A DNA stretch of 64,000 bases from Castellaniella sp. (lineage in GTDB: Bacteria > Pseudomonadota > Gammaproteobacteria > Burkholderiales > Burkholderiaceae_B). Positions within the stretch are counted from its first letter, which is position 1, and each line of letters opens with the position of its first letter. The DNA lies in contig NZ_JAUCCU010000001.1 of the NCBI RefSeq assembly GCF_034675845.1, positions 1,984,001 through 2,048,000 of the forward strand. The letters are read 5' to 3'. Shown in pieces: positions 25,947 through 35,016 of this stretch. Made by a program: the position numbers and the translations under genes. The notes beneath the pieces were generated by a model that was not told the DNA's origin, made no database searches, and was given only the letters and a program-made list of their open reading frames with translations.

Positions 25947-26621
25947 TCACACCCCATAGCGCTTCAGCCCGTCCAGGTCCAGCACCTGGACGGCGCCGTA
26001 TTCGATCTTCAGCAGTTCGGCTGCTTCTAGGGCGCGCAGGGCCTGGTTGGTGCGCTGGCGGGATATCCGGGCCAGATAGCCGATCTCTTCCTGGGTGATC
26101 TCCAGCCGGGGTGATTTACAGGGATAAAGCAGCGGATTGAAGAGCTCGGCCAGGCAGCGCGCAACGCGTGCCTCGGGGTCGAGCAAACGGTCGTGTTCGG
26201 CCTTGCCGATGAACTGCGAGACGCGCTCATTGAGCTGATTGAGCAAAAAACGATTGAACACGATGCTGTTGTCCAGCAGCCAATCAAAGGTTTCGCTGCG
26301 CAGCCGCGCAATGCAGCTGTCGCGTAGGGCGATGATGTCGTATTTGCGGGCCTCGCGCTTCAGCAGCGAGCCTTCGCCAATCCACCCACCGGGTGGCACG
26401 CCAGTGAGCGTGGCCATCTTGCCGTCTATATTGCTGACCGAGACTTTGACCAGGCCCTGGATGACGCCCATCCACGTGGAGGCCACGACCCCCTTGTGTT
26501 CGATGAGCGTGCCCGACTGTACATGCGCCAGCGTGGTGGCTTGCAATACCTGATCCTGTTGATCGGCATCCAGCAAGTCGAACCATGGAGCATGGGTTTG
26601 CAGCGCGTGAAGCAGATTCAT
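25947..26621 (-). CDS. Crp/Fnr-family transcriptional regulator
   Basis: A 224-residue regulator with an N-terminal cyclic-nucleotide-binding-type domain ('GGWIGEGSLLKREARKYDII' region) and a C-terminal HTH_Crp with recognition segment 'ISRQRTNQALRALEAAELLK'. The Fnr-type N-terminal Cys cluster is absent, so it is not an oxygen-sensing iron-sulfur Fnr. The effector is unknown. It is divergent from the second ABC/CoA-ligase operon, and a perfect palindrome with Crp-like geometry lies in the shared promoter region, so it probably regulates that operon and itself. Confidence 0.9.
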   Translation of the reverse strand: MNLLHALQTHAPWFDLLDADQQDQVLQATTLAHVQSGTLIEHKGVVASTWMGVIQGLVKVSVSNIDGKMATLTGVPPGGWIGEGSLLKREARKYDIIALRDSCIARLRSETFDWLLDNSIVFNRFLLNQLNERVSQFIGKAEHDRLLDPEARVARCLAELFNPLLYPCKSPRLEITQEEIGYLARISRQRTNQALRALEAAELLKIEYGAVQVLDLDGLKRYGV

Positions 26622-26659
26622 GGGGAATTACCCTAGGTCAGACTGAAATGTCATCCGAA

Positions 26660-26675
26660 TGTCGTATGTACGACA
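26660..26675. promoter_or_regulatory. Palindromic operator candidate for the Crp/Fnr regulator
   Basis: TGTCGTA (26660-26666), TG, TACGACA (26669-26675): a perfect 7-2-7 inverted repeat, readable as TGTCG-N6-CGACA, the half-site geometry of Crp/Fnr-family operators (TGTGA-N6-TCACA for Crp). It lies 39 bases upstream of the regulator start and 116 bases upstream of the ABC operon start. Assignment to this regulator is inference. Confidence 0.55.
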
Positions 26676-26790
26676 GTTGCCTTGGACGTTGCTCTGTACT
26701 GTTAAGGCTCAAGAAGCAAACAACATGCTACCGCATTGTCCTGAGTTACAGGGTTTAGCCCGCTAACAAGAGGGTAAAGAGGATGACAAT

Positions 26791-27597
26791 ATGTCGGCAT
26801 TAGCTGCCCACGCAAACAAGGATGTCGTTTTGTCCTGCAGCCACATGAGCCGTTGGTTTGGCGGGCTGCAGGCAGTCAAGGATGTCTCCATTGAAGTCAG
26901 ACGCGGCGAGATCCTGGGTCTGGTCGGGCCCAATGGCTCGGGCAAGACGACCACGGTGAATGCCATCACCGGGTTTTTCCCGCCCCAGGAAGGCCAGATT
27001 CTTTTCGGCGCCACGCAGCTCAATGGCATGCCACCGCACCGCATCGCTCAGCAGGGCATTGCCCGCACCTTCCAGAACGTCGCCTTGTTCAAGGGCATCA
27101 GTGTGTTGGACAACATTCTGATCGGGCGCCACAACTTCATGCATCCGGGCATCTTTTCCGCGATGTTTTATTGGTGGTGGGCGCGCAAGGAAGAAATCGC
27201 CAACCGCGACAAGGTCGAGGAAATCATTGACTTGCTGCAACTGGAAAGCGTGCGCGATGAAATGGTGGACGTGATTCCGTTGGGCACGCAAAAGCGTGTC
27301 GAGCTTGCCCGTGCCCTGGTCGCCGAGCCCAGCTTTTTGATTCTGGACGAGCCCATGGCCGGCATGAATCAAGAAGAAAAAGAATACATGGTGCGCTTCA
27401 TCCTGGATGCACAGCAAGCCTTGGGCCTGAGCATCTTGCTGATCGAGCACCACATGGATGTGGTGACGGCAATCTGCGATCGCCTGGTGGTCTTGAACAA
27501 CGGTGAAAAAATTTGCGAGGGCATACCCAAGGAAGCGATGAGCAATCCAGATGTCATCGCGGCATACATAGGCAAGGTCGGGGGGGAGCATGACTGA
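26791..27597 (+). CDS. ABC transporter ATP-binding protein (LivG type)
   Basis: First gene of the second Liv-type operon, 268 residues. Walker A 'LVGPNGSGKTTTVNAI', 'GIARTFQNVALFKGISVLDN' (LivG block), signature region 'LGTQKRVELARALV', Walker B 'FLILDEPMAGMN' and switch His in 'LIEHHMDVVTA' are visible. It overlaps the acyl-CoA synthetase gene by 8 bases. Start ATG 26791 has AAAGAGG a short distance upstream. In this operon an ATPase, two ligases, two permeases, a binding protein and a second ATPase are all in the same direction. Confidence 0.92.
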   Translation: MSALAAHANKDVVLSCSHMSRWFGGLQAVKDVSIEVRRGEILGLVGPNGSGKTTTVNAITGFFPPQEGQILFGATQLNGMPPHRIAQQGIARTFQNVALFKGISVLDNILIGRHNFMHPGIFSAMFYWWWARKEEIANRDKVEEIIDLLQLESVRDEMVDVIPLGTQKRVELARALVAEPSFLILDEPMAGMNQEEKEYMVRFILDAQQALGLSILLIEHHMDVVTAICDRLVVLNNGEKICEGIPKEAMSNPDVIAAYIGKVGGEHD

Positions 27598-29542
27598 ACA
27601 AAAAACGCTTGCGCCCGGCGCTGATTTGCACCCGAATTGGCAGACGGACGACCATTTGCTCGCCTTGTTGGCGGATAACGCAAAGCGGTTTCCGGACCGG
27701 GTGGCCCTGCGCGAATATGACCATGGCATCTGGCACGAGTACACCTGGCGTCAATATCTGGACGAAGTATTAAGTTTTGCCGCTGGCCTGGAAGCCCGTG
27801 GCGTCGGGCCGGGCGACATCGTGCTGATCGTGGGCGAGAATCGTCCCGCCCTGTATTTCAGCATGTTGGGGGCCATCGCCTTGCGTGCGATTCCGTCGCC
27901 GGCGTATCCGGACGTGCCGCCCGAGGACCTGATCGGCCAGATTCAGCGGGAATCCATCCGCCATGCAGTGGCCGAAGACCAAGAGCAAGTGGACAAGTTG
28001 CTGCATGCCGCCGAGGTCGCCAAGACCGAGTGGGCCTTGATTGTCTATGACGACGGGCGTGGCCTGGAAGACCAGGCGGGCCTGCAGGCCTACCTGACCC
28101 TGCAGGCCGAAGGGCGTGCGCGTCTGGCCGCAGAACCCGGCCTGGCGCAGGATTTGTGCACGCGCGCATCGGTGCATGATGTGGCGGCGCTGCTGCACTC
28201 ATCAGGCACGACGGGGGCGCCCAAGGGGATTCCACTGAAGCACGGGCATGTCTTGCATGGGGTGCGCAATGCCGCCGCTGCGGGATATTTCCAGGAAGGC
28301 GAAGTCCACATGGCCTATCTGCCGATTGCCTGGGTGGGGGATTTCATTTTCTCGGTGGGGGCGGGCATTGCCTTGCGCTTCATCGTCAATATTCCTGAAA
28401 CCCGCGAAACCGCACAGCGGGATTTGCGGGAAATCGCGCCCACTTTGTATTTTTGTTCGCCCCGGACCTGGTCCAGCATGCATACGCGCATTCAGGTGGG
28501 GATGGATGAGTCCTCGCCATTCAAGCGTCGCTTGTACCGGCACTTCATGCCGTACGCCATCGACCTTGAGCGCCGCCGCATGGGCGGTCATGTCCCGACC
28601 CTGGGACAGCGCCTGTGGCGCCGCCTCGGAGAGATACTGATTTACGGCCCCATCAAGGACCGTTTCGGTCTGTCACGCGTGGTCCGGCCCTATACCGCCG
28701 GCGAGGCCATTGGCGAGGAAATCTTTCTGTTTTTCCGTGGCTTGGGCCTGAATCTGCGCCAGTTTTATGGCCAGACGGAAAACTGCGCCCTGGCCGCCGC
28801 CCAGGCGCCCGACGAGGTCACCTTGCATACCGTGGGCCGCCCCTTCCCGGGGGTGGAACTGCGCGTGGACGAGCAGGGTGAAATCCTGATGCGCGCAGAC
28901 AATGTATTCGACGGTTATTACCAGCAGCCAGAGGCCTCCGCCGAAGTCCTGCAGGATGGTTGGCTGCATACGGGCGATGCCGGTTTTCTGCAGGAAGACG
29001 GCCAGTTGGTGGTCTTGGGGCGGGTCTCCGAGGTCGTTCATACCCGCGCCGGAGAACGCTTCATCCCGACCTACATCGAAAACCGTCTGCAGTTCAGCCA
29101 CTACATCCAGAATGTCTGCGTGCTGGGCCAGGGCCGTGATTGCCTGGTCGCCATTGTGTGCGTCGATTTTCGTGCGGTGGGGCATTGGGCCCAGGAAAAC
29201 AATGTGCCCTACTCGTCCTATGCCGAGCTCTCCCAGCATCCGCGTGTTTATGACCTGATCCAGGAAGTCATTACCCATACTAGCCGGGTTCTGCCGCAGC
29301 CTCTGCATATACGACGGTTCGTGAATTTGCACAAGGAATTCGACGCAGACGATGGTGAGATCACCCGCACGCGCAAGCTGCGCCGCAAGGTCATCGACAA
29401 AAACTACAGCAAGATCATTGAGGCTTTGTATTCGGACGCGCATTCGGTGGAATTCGAGGCCTCCATCATGTACGAGACAGGCGATGTCGGCGTGCTCAAG
29501 CGCGAACTCAGCCTGCGCACCGTATCGGGTAGGGGGGAATAA
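27590..29542 (+). CDS. AMP-forming acyl-CoA synthetase (long-chain type)
   Basis: A 650-residue adenylate-forming ligase of the long-chain acyl-CoA synthetase (FadD15/Faa-like) group, which activates a carboxylic acid with ATP and joins it to CoA. The P-loop A3 'LLHSSGTTGAPKGIPL', A5 'QFYGQTENCALA', A7 'WLHTGDAGFL', A8 'GRVSEVVHTRAGERFIP' and the catalytic C-terminal Lys in 'ITRTRKLRRKVI' are intact. The substrate is unknown, but its position between subunits of one ABC transporter suggests it activates the imported acid. It is translationally coupled to the ATPase gene (8-base overlap), and LivH starts 5 bases after it. Confidence 0.92.
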   Translation: MTEQKTLAPGADLHPNWQTDDHLLALLADNAKRFPDRVALREYDHGIWHEYTWRQYLDEVLSFAAGLEARGVGPGDIVLIVGENRPALYFSMLGAIALRAIPSPAYPDVPPEDLIGQIQRESIRHAVAEDQEQVDKLLHAAEVAKTEWALIVYDDGRGLEDQAGLQAYLTLQAEGRARLAAEPGLAQDLCTRASVHDVAALLHSSGTTGAPKGIPLKHGHVLHGVRNAAAAGYFQEGEVHMAYLPIAWVGDFIFSVGAGIALRFIVNIPETRETAQRDLREIAPTLYFCSPRTWSSMHTRIQVGMDESSPFKRRLYRHFMPYAIDLERRRMGGHVPTLGQRLWRRLGEILIYGPIKDRFGLSRVVRPYTAGEAIGEEIFLFFRGLGLNLRQFYGQTENCALAAAQAPDEVTLHTVGRPFPGVELRVDEQGEILMRADNVFDGYYQQPEASAEVLQDGWLHTGDAGFLQEDGQLVVLGRVSEVVHTRAGERFIPTYIENRLQFSHYIQNVCVLGQGRDCLVAIVCVDFRAVGHWAQENNVPYSSYAELSQHPRVYDLIQEVITHTSRVLPQPLHIRRFVNLHKEFDADDGEITRTRKLRRKVIDKNYSKIIEALYSDAHSVEFEASIMYETGDVGVLKRELSLRTVSGRGE

Positions 29543-29547
29543 CGGTC

Positions 29548-30426
29548 ATGTCTTACTTCTTCGAACTGCTAATCAATGGCTTTCTGACCGGCCTGATGTA
29601 TGGCTTGGCTGCCCTGGGCTTTGTACTGATCTACAAGTCCTCCGGGGTGGTCAATCTGGCTCAGGGCGCAATGATCATGATCGCCGCCTACATCGTCTGG
29701 CTGTTGACGTCGTTTGGCCTGTCCGTGTGGCTGGCGATTCCTGGCGGCATCGTGCTGATGTTCTGCTTCGGCCTGTTCGCAGAGCGTTTCCTGCTGCGCA
29801 AGATGGTGGGCCAGCCCATCATCATGATCGTGATGCTGACCCTGGGTCTGGAAATCCTGCTGCGTGGCGTGGGGCCGGGCTTTCTGGGGGCGGCCCCCAA
29901 GCAAATCGATATCGGGATTCCCTTCACGCCCATTATTTTTGGCGATGTGTTCATCAACCGGACGTATCTGATCGGCGGGGCCGTGGCCTTGCTGCTGATC
30001 GGTGCTTCCCTGCTGTTCTTCCGCACGCGGCTGGGCACCAAGCTGCGGGCGGTGTCCGACGACCACGTCTCCAGTTGGTCCGTGGGGATTTCCGTAGAAC
30101 GCGCCATTGGGATTTCCTGGGGGCTGGCCGGTTTGTCGGCGATTGCCGCCGGCGTGGTGTGGGGCTCGGTACAAGGGGTGGACTGGACTTTGTCCACGCT
30201 GCTGTTCCCTGCGATTGCCGTGGTGATTCTGGGCGGGCTGGACAGCGTTGTGGGGGTGCTGGTCGGTGGCCTGATCGTGGGTGTTCTGGGCAGTGTCATC
30301 CCTGGTTATCTGGATGAATTCGCCGGTGGAGGCACGCGCGACGTCGTGACTTCCATCCTTATTCTCGTCACTATCATGATTCGTCCGTACGGTATTTTCG
30401 GGCGCGAAGACATCGAAAGGGTATAG
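29548..30426 (+). CDS. ABC transporter permease (LivH type)
   Basis: A 292-residue inner-membrane permease with about 8 helices. LivH signatures are 'GLAALGFVLIYKSSGVVNLA' and the coupling region 'LRAVSDDHVSSWSVGISVER'. It lies between the synthetase gene (5 bases) and the second permease gene (2 bases). No unusual features are visible. Confidence 0.92.
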   Translation: MSYFFELLINGFLTGLMYGLAALGFVLIYKSSGVVNLAQGAMIMIAAYIVWLLTSFGLSVWLAIPGGIVLMFCFGLFAERFLLRKMVGQPIIMIVMLTLGLEILLRGVGPGFLGAAPKQIDIGIPFTPIIFGDVFINRTYLIGGAVALLLIGASLLFFRTRLGTKLRAVSDDHVSSWSVGISVERAIGISWGLAGLSAIAAGVVWGSVQGVDWTLSTLLFPAIAVVILGGLDSVVGVLVGGLIVGVLGSVIPGYLDEFAGGGTRDVVTSILILVTIMIRPYGIFGREDIERV

Positions 30427-30428
30427 CC

Positions 30429-31502
30429 ATGTTTTATCGCTTATCGGGCATTCATCACACGCGCTACGCCTCGGCCCGCCAATTGTGGCCCATCCCGGCG
30501 GATCGCTGGCAGGTGGCAATCCTGCTGGCGCTGGCGCTGGCGGCCCCGCTCTTGTTCAGCCATTTCGTCCTCATGAGCTATCTGCTGCCGTGGCTGATCT
30601 TCAGCGCGGCCGCCCTGTCGCTTACCTTGCTGATGGGGATTGCGGGCCAGTTGCATTTCGGCTTTGCCGCCGTCATGGCCATCGGGGCATATGCCAGCAT
30701 TCACTTGACGCGCCTGGGGCTGCCTTTCGGTGCTGCCTTGGTGGGGGCGGGGTTGGCCTCGGCCGTGATCGGTACGATCTTCGGGGCGGCAGCCTTGCGG
30801 GTCAAGGGTTTGTATCTGGTGATGGCGACTCTGGCCATGCAGTATCTGGTGGACTGGGTGATTATCAATGTGCCCATCATCAGCGGCGGAGCGCAGGCCA
30901 CCCTGCAGGCGCCTCATGTGGATTTTCTGTCCTTTTCCCTGCAAAGCGACGGTGCCCGCTATTACACGGTTTTGTTGTGGGTGGTGTTCGTGACCTTGCT
31001 GATCCTGAACATCAAGCGCTCCAGCATTGGGCGGGCACTGGTGGCAGTGCGCGACAAGGACTACGCCGCTGCAGTCATCGGGATCAATGTGGTGCGCTTC
31101 AAGCTCACGGCCTTTTTCGCCAGTTCCTTTTTGGGCGGGGTCACGGGCGCCATTCTTGCCTTTTGCTACTACCAGGCGGTTACACCAGAGCAATTCACCT
31201 TTGATGTATCGGTGCAACTGGTGGCCATGGTGCTGGTCGGGGGGTTGGGTAGTGTGTTGGGGGCATACCTGGGGGCGGGCTTTGTCTTGCTGATTCCCAT
31301 TGGTTTGACCAATCTGATTGCCTGGCTAGGTGATTTGGGCCTGATCTCGGCCTCGACCAATCTGCTGGCCCATATTCCGCTCATGATTTACGGTGCCCTC
31401 ATCATCGGCTTTCTGCTGCTCGAGCCGCTGGGGCTGGGCAAGATCTACGACAACACGCGTAAATATTTTCTGGTTTGGCCATTTCGCCATTCCGATCTAT
31501 AG
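30429..31502 (+). CDS. ABC transporter permease (LivM type)
   Basis: A 357-residue inner-membrane permease. It has the LivM pattern 'MGIAGQLHFGFAAVMAIGAY' and 'AVRDKDYAAAVIGINVVRFK' (coupling helix region). This LivM is a separate protein, in contrast to the fused LivM-LivG of the first transporter at 23278. It forms the heterodimeric channel with the preceding LivH. A 104-base gap separates it from the binding-protein gene. Confidence 0.92.
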   Translation: MFYRLSGIHHTRYASARQLWPIPADRWQVAILLALALAAPLLFSHFVLMSYLLPWLIFSAAALSLTLLMGIAGQLHFGFAAVMAIGAYASIHLTRLGLPFGAALVGAGLASAVIGTIFGAAALRVKGLYLVMATLAMQYLVDWVIINVPIISGGAQATLQAPHVDFLSFSLQSDGARYYTVLLWVVFVTLLILNIKRSSIGRALVAVRDKDYAAAVIGINVVRFKLTAFFASSFLGGVTGAILAFCYYQAVTPEQFTFDVSVQLVAMVLVGGLGSVLGAYLGAGFVLLIPIGLTNLIAWLGDLGLISASTNLLAHIPLMIYGALIIGFLLLEPLGLGKIYDNTRKYFLVWPFRHSDL

Positions 31503-31606
31503 AAAGGGCTGCGTGCATGCCAGGCCTGACCGCCTGCGCAGGCATCGTGGACCCAGTCTATGTATTTCATGCCTGTAAAGGCCCATCTGGAAGGAGACCA
31601 TTCATC

Positions 31607-32857
31607 ATGCGATTCATCAAAAAACTTGCCGTGTGTGCCGCAGTCGGTGCCATATTGGGGGTTGGGCCGGTTGCAGCGGCTGATAAAGCACCCATTAAAT
31701 TCGCCACGCCGCTGGATTTCACGGCTGTCTATACCTTTCTGACCGACGAGTACAGCCAGGGACAAAGGGATTACATCACGCTCGTCAACGAGCAAGGCGG
31801 CATTGACGGCCATCCCGTGGATCTGTCTGTGTCCGATACGGGAAATCAACCGCAGCGTGGGATCGAGGCGTACAACCGTGCCAAGCGTGACGGGGCGATC
31901 CTGGTGGATTTCCTGAGCACGCCGGTGGCGCGCGCCATGGTGGATCGGGCCAACGAGGATGGGGTCGTGATGATTACGGCCCTGCATGGTCGTGGGGATG
32001 CCAGCGATGGCGAAACCTTCCCGTTCGTGTTCCCCGCCATGGCCACGTATTGGTCTCAGGCAGCCACCCTGGTGGATTACATGCAGAAGGCGGAAGGCGG
32101 CCTGAAGGGCAAGAAAATCGCCCACGTCTATATTGATTCGCCGTTTGGCCGCGAGCCGATTCCCGTGCTGGAGGCCTTGTCCTCGGAACTGGATTTCACA
32201 CTCAAGACCTTCCCTTATGCCAGCCCGGGGAATGAACAGTCCTCGACCTGGTCCGAGGTGCGCCGCTACAAGCCCGATTTTGTCATTATCTGGGGTGCCG
32301 GTGGCGGGCAGGCCGTATCGGTGCGTGATGCGATCCGCAATGGGCTGTCCCCAGAGCAGATTTATTCCGTGGTCTGGCTGGCGGAGGCCGATATGGACAA
32401 GGTGGGCCGGGATGTGGCCAAGGGGGTTCGGAAATTCCAGCCCACGGTGTCGGGCACTGATACGCCTGTGATCAAGGCCATCCAGGAAAAGGTCGTGGAT
32501 GCCGGCAAGGGCGCGGGTCCCAAGGAAAGCGTGGGTCGCACTTACTACAACATCGGGGTGGCTACCATGGCAATCCCGGTCGAAGCCGCCCGCCTGGCCC
32601 TCAAGGAATTCGGCGAGCCGCTGACCAGCGACAAGCTGCGCAAGGGCTTTGAGCTCATCAAGGATTTTGATGCCCAAGGCCTGATGCCGCCGGTCACCTT
32701 CTCGGCGCAGGATCACCAGGGTGGCGGCCTGGGCCGCGTGGCCGAATGGGACGGCAATGGCTGGAAACCCCTGAATGACTGGCATGCGTCGTACCAGGAT
32801 GTGGTCTGGAAAGAAATCCGCGAAGGCGCCAAGGACTACAAGGAGAATAAGAAATAA
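31607..32857 (+). CDS. ABC transporter solute-binding protein of the ligase-linked Liv system
   Basis: Type I periplasmic binding protein, 416 residues. The start at 31607 follows AAGGAGA and gives a Sec signal ('MRFIKKLAVCAAVGAILGVG', cleaved near AAA-DK). The mature protein contains 'EYSQGQRDYITLVNEQGGID' and 'GKKIAHVYIDSPFGREPIPV'. This is a distinct group from the first system's receptor: the usual 'GPxTG' opening is replaced by 'IKFATPLDFTAVYTFLTDEY'. The ligand is probably an organic acid if the linked CoA ligases act on it (inference). Its TAA shares one base with the LivF start. Confidence 0.88.
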   Translation: MRFIKKLAVCAAVGAILGVGPVAAADKAPIKFATPLDFTAVYTFLTDEYSQGQRDYITLVNEQGGIDGHPVDLSVSDTGNQPQRGIEAYNRAKRDGAILVDFLSTPVARAMVDRANEDGVVMITALHGRGDASDGETFPFVFPAMATYWSQAATLVDYMQKAEGGLKGKKIAHVYIDSPFGREPIPVLEALSSELDFTLKTFPYASPGNEQSSTWSEVRRYKPDFVIIWGAGGGQAVSVRDAIRNGLSPEQIYSVVWLAEADMDKVGRDVAKGVRKFQPTVSGTDTPVIKAIQEKVVDAGKGAGPKESVGRTYYNIGVATMAIPVEAARLALKEFGEPLTSDKLRKGFELIKDFDAQGLMPPVTFSAQDHQGGGLGRVAEWDGNGWKPLNDWHASYQDVVWKEIREGAKDYKENKK

Positions 32858-33642
32858 TGCTTAGCCTGAGTAACGTCGAGGTCGTGTATGACAAGGTCTT
32901 CCTGGCCATACGCGGCGTGTCCCTGACAGTGGAGCCAGGCGGTATGGTGGCGCTGTTGGGGGCTAATGGGGCAGGCAAAAGCACCACGCTCAAGGCCATC
33001 AGTGGTTTGTTGGCCCCCGAGCGGGGGCTGGTGACCCGCGGCGAAATCAGCTTCCAGGGCCAGGATCTCCTGGCCCTGGGGGCCGCGCAGCGGGTGCGCT
33101 CCGGCGTGGTGCAGGTCATGGAAGGCCGACGCATTTTCGGGCATTTAACGCCGGATGATAATTTGCGCGCGGCCTTTCGGTCCGGGGGTTCGCGCAGCGA
33201 ACTCAATCGCCTGCGTGAACAGGTGTATGCGTTTTTTCCGCGCCTGACGCAATTTGCACATACCAAGGCGGGCTATTTGTCCGGTGGTGAACAACAGATG
33301 CTGGCCATTGGCCGGGCGTTGATGACCGAACCCTCCTTGTTGATGCTGGACGAGCCCAGTCTGGGCTTGTCGCCGCGCCTGGTGCAGGAAATCTTTGCCA
33401 TCATCCGGCATATCAATGTCGAAACCAAGACCAGTATTTTGCTGGTCGAACAAAACGCTACTGCGGCACTGGAGATCGTCGATCATGCCTATCTGATTGA
33501 AAACGGCCAGATCGTCATGAATGGCGAGGCTTCAGTGTTGCGTCAGAACCCTGACGTGAAGGAGTTCTATCTGGGCGGCAGCGGTCAGGTGGATTATCAC
33601 AACGTCAAACATTACCGTCGGCGCAAGCGCTGGTTGGCTTAA
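32857..33642 (+). CDS. ABC transporter ATP-binding protein (LivF type)
   Basis: Second ATPase of the ligase-linked transporter, 261 residues. Walker A 'LLGANGAGKSTTLKAI', LivF block 'GVVQVMEGRRIFGHLTPDDN', signature 'LSGGEQQMLAIGRALM', Walker B 'LLMLDEPSLGLSP' and 'ILLVEQNATAALEIVDHAYL' are intact. The C-terminus has a short basic extension ('NVKHYRRRKRWLA'). Start overlaps the binding-protein stop by one base. The PaaK-like gene follows after 16 bases. Confidence 0.93.
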   Translation: MLSLSNVEVVYDKVFLAIRGVSLTVEPGGMVALLGANGAGKSTTLKAISGLLAPERGLVTRGEISFQGQDLLALGAAQRVRSGVVQVMEGRRIFGHLTPDDNLRAAFRSGGSRSELNRLREQVYAFFPRLTQFAHTKAGYLSGGEQQMLAIGRALMTEPSLLMLDEPSLGLSPRLVQEIFAIIRHINVETKTSILLVEQNATAALEIVDHAYLIENGQIVMNGEASVLRQNPDVKEFYLGGSGQVDYHNVKHYRRRKRWLA

Positions 33643-33658
33643 TCGGTAAAGGAACATC

Positions 33659-34930
33659 ATGGACGCTTACTACGAAGCGCGCGAGACCCAGTCGGCGATG
33701 GCGCGCGAGCAGCAGCTGTTTTCTCGTCTGCCGGATTTTCTGGCTCAGGCGAGCCAGCAGGCATCGGGGCTGGCGCGGCGTCTGGCAGGCGTGGAGCTGG
33801 CTCAGTTGAACAGCCGTCAGGCGCTTGCGAAAATCCCTGTTTTACGCAAAAGCGCTTTGTTGCAGGCACAGCATGAAAGCCACGTGCTCGCAGATTCGGC
33901 GTTGCACCGTGACGAGCGTGATCGTGTTTTCGGCGGCTTTTCCTCTGTCGGTTGGGGGGCTGCACGCCGGGTTTTTGCATCCCCGGGGCCCATTTATGAA
34001 CCCGAAGGCGCAGACCCTGATTATTGGGGCTTCGCCCGCGCCCTGTATGCGGCGGGCGCGCGCCCCGGCATGCTGGTGCACAACTGCTTTTCCTATCATT
34101 TCACGCCGGCGGGCGCCATGATGGAGACGGCTGCCCATGCGCTGGAGTGCACGGTGTTTCCGGGCGGGGTGGGGCAGACCGAACAACAGGTTCGCGCCAT
34201 GGCTGATCTTGCCCCGCATATGTATGTGGGCACGCCCAGTTTTTTGCGCATCATCCTGGAAAAGGCGGATAGCATGGGGCTGAGTCTGCCTTCTTTGCGC
34301 TATGCCTTGTGTTCGGGCGAGGCATTTCCGCCCTCTTTGGTCGCCTGGCTTGGACAGCGCGGCATTACCGGCTATCAGGCTTACGGCAGCGCGGATCTGG
34401 GCTTGATTGCCTATGAAACCTCCGCCCGTGAAGGCTTGATCGCCAACGAAGACTTGATCCTGGAAATTGTGCGTCCGGGCACGGATCAGCCGGTGCCCGA
34501 TGGCGAGGTCGGCGAAGTGGTGGTGACGCGCCTGAATCCCGCTTATCCCTTGTTGCGCTTTGGCACCGGGGACTTGTCGGCAGTCTTGCCGGGGATATCG
34601 CCTTGTGGGCGCACCAATGTGCGGATTCGGGGCTGGCTGGGACGCGCGGACCAGACCACCAAGGTGCGCGGCATGTTTGTCCACCCGGAACAAGTCGCTC
34701 GCGCGCTGGCTCAGCACCCCGAAGTCAGCCGTGCCCGGCTGGTAGTGTCGGGCGCAGCAGGCCAAGACATCATGACCTTGAAGGTCGAGGCCGCCACGGC
34801 GGTGGATACCGAAGCCCTGGCCACCACGGTGCGCGAACAGACCAAGCTGCGCGCCATCATCGAATTGGTATCGGCGGGCAGCCTGCCCAATGATGGCAAG
34901 GTCATCGAGGATGTGCGTTGTTACGACTAA
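33659..34930 (+). CDS. Phenylacetate-CoA ligase-like protein with atypical P-loop
   Basis: A 423-residue member of the PaaK branch of adenylate-forming enzymes, the last gene of the ABC/ligase operon. Alignment to PaaK is clear: 'GCTVIPMSGGQTEKQV'-type region appears as 'ECTVFPGGVGQTEQQV', A5 as 'QAYGSADLGL', A7 as 'FGTGDLS', A8 as 'GRADQTTKVRGMFVHP', C-terminus 'LPNDGKVIEDV'. The A3 P-loop, SSGTTGKPT in PaaK, is replaced by 'RVFASPGPIYEPEGAD'. This loop normally binds the ATP phosphates, so activity may differ from a standard CoA ligase. An authentic PaaK role is not supported. Confidence 0.8.
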   Translation: MDAYYEARETQSAMAREQQLFSRLPDFLAQASQQASGLARRLAGVELAQLNSRQALAKIPVLRKSALLQAQHESHVLADSALHRDERDRVFGGFSSVGWGAARRVFASPGPIYEPEGADPDYWGFARALYAAGARPGMLVHNCFSYHFTPAGAMMETAAHALECTVFPGGVGQTEQQVRAMADLAPHMYVGTPSFLRIILEKADSMGLSLPSLRYALCSGEAFPPSLVAWLGQRGITGYQAYGSADLGLIAYETSAREGLIANEDLILEIVRPGTDQPVPDGEVGEVVVTRLNPAYPLLRFGTGDLSAVLPGISPCGRTNVRIRGWLGRADQTTKVRGMFVHPEQVARALAQHPEVSRARLVVSGAAGQDIMTLKVEAATAVDTEALATTVREQTKLRAIIELVSAGSLPNDGKVIEDVRCYD

Positions 34931-35016
34931 TGCATATGGGTTTTGGCTATATGGTTTGTGGGATTGCCTCAGTTATTATGTGGCAATCCATAAAGCACAC
35001 AGAGGGGAGATATTCC

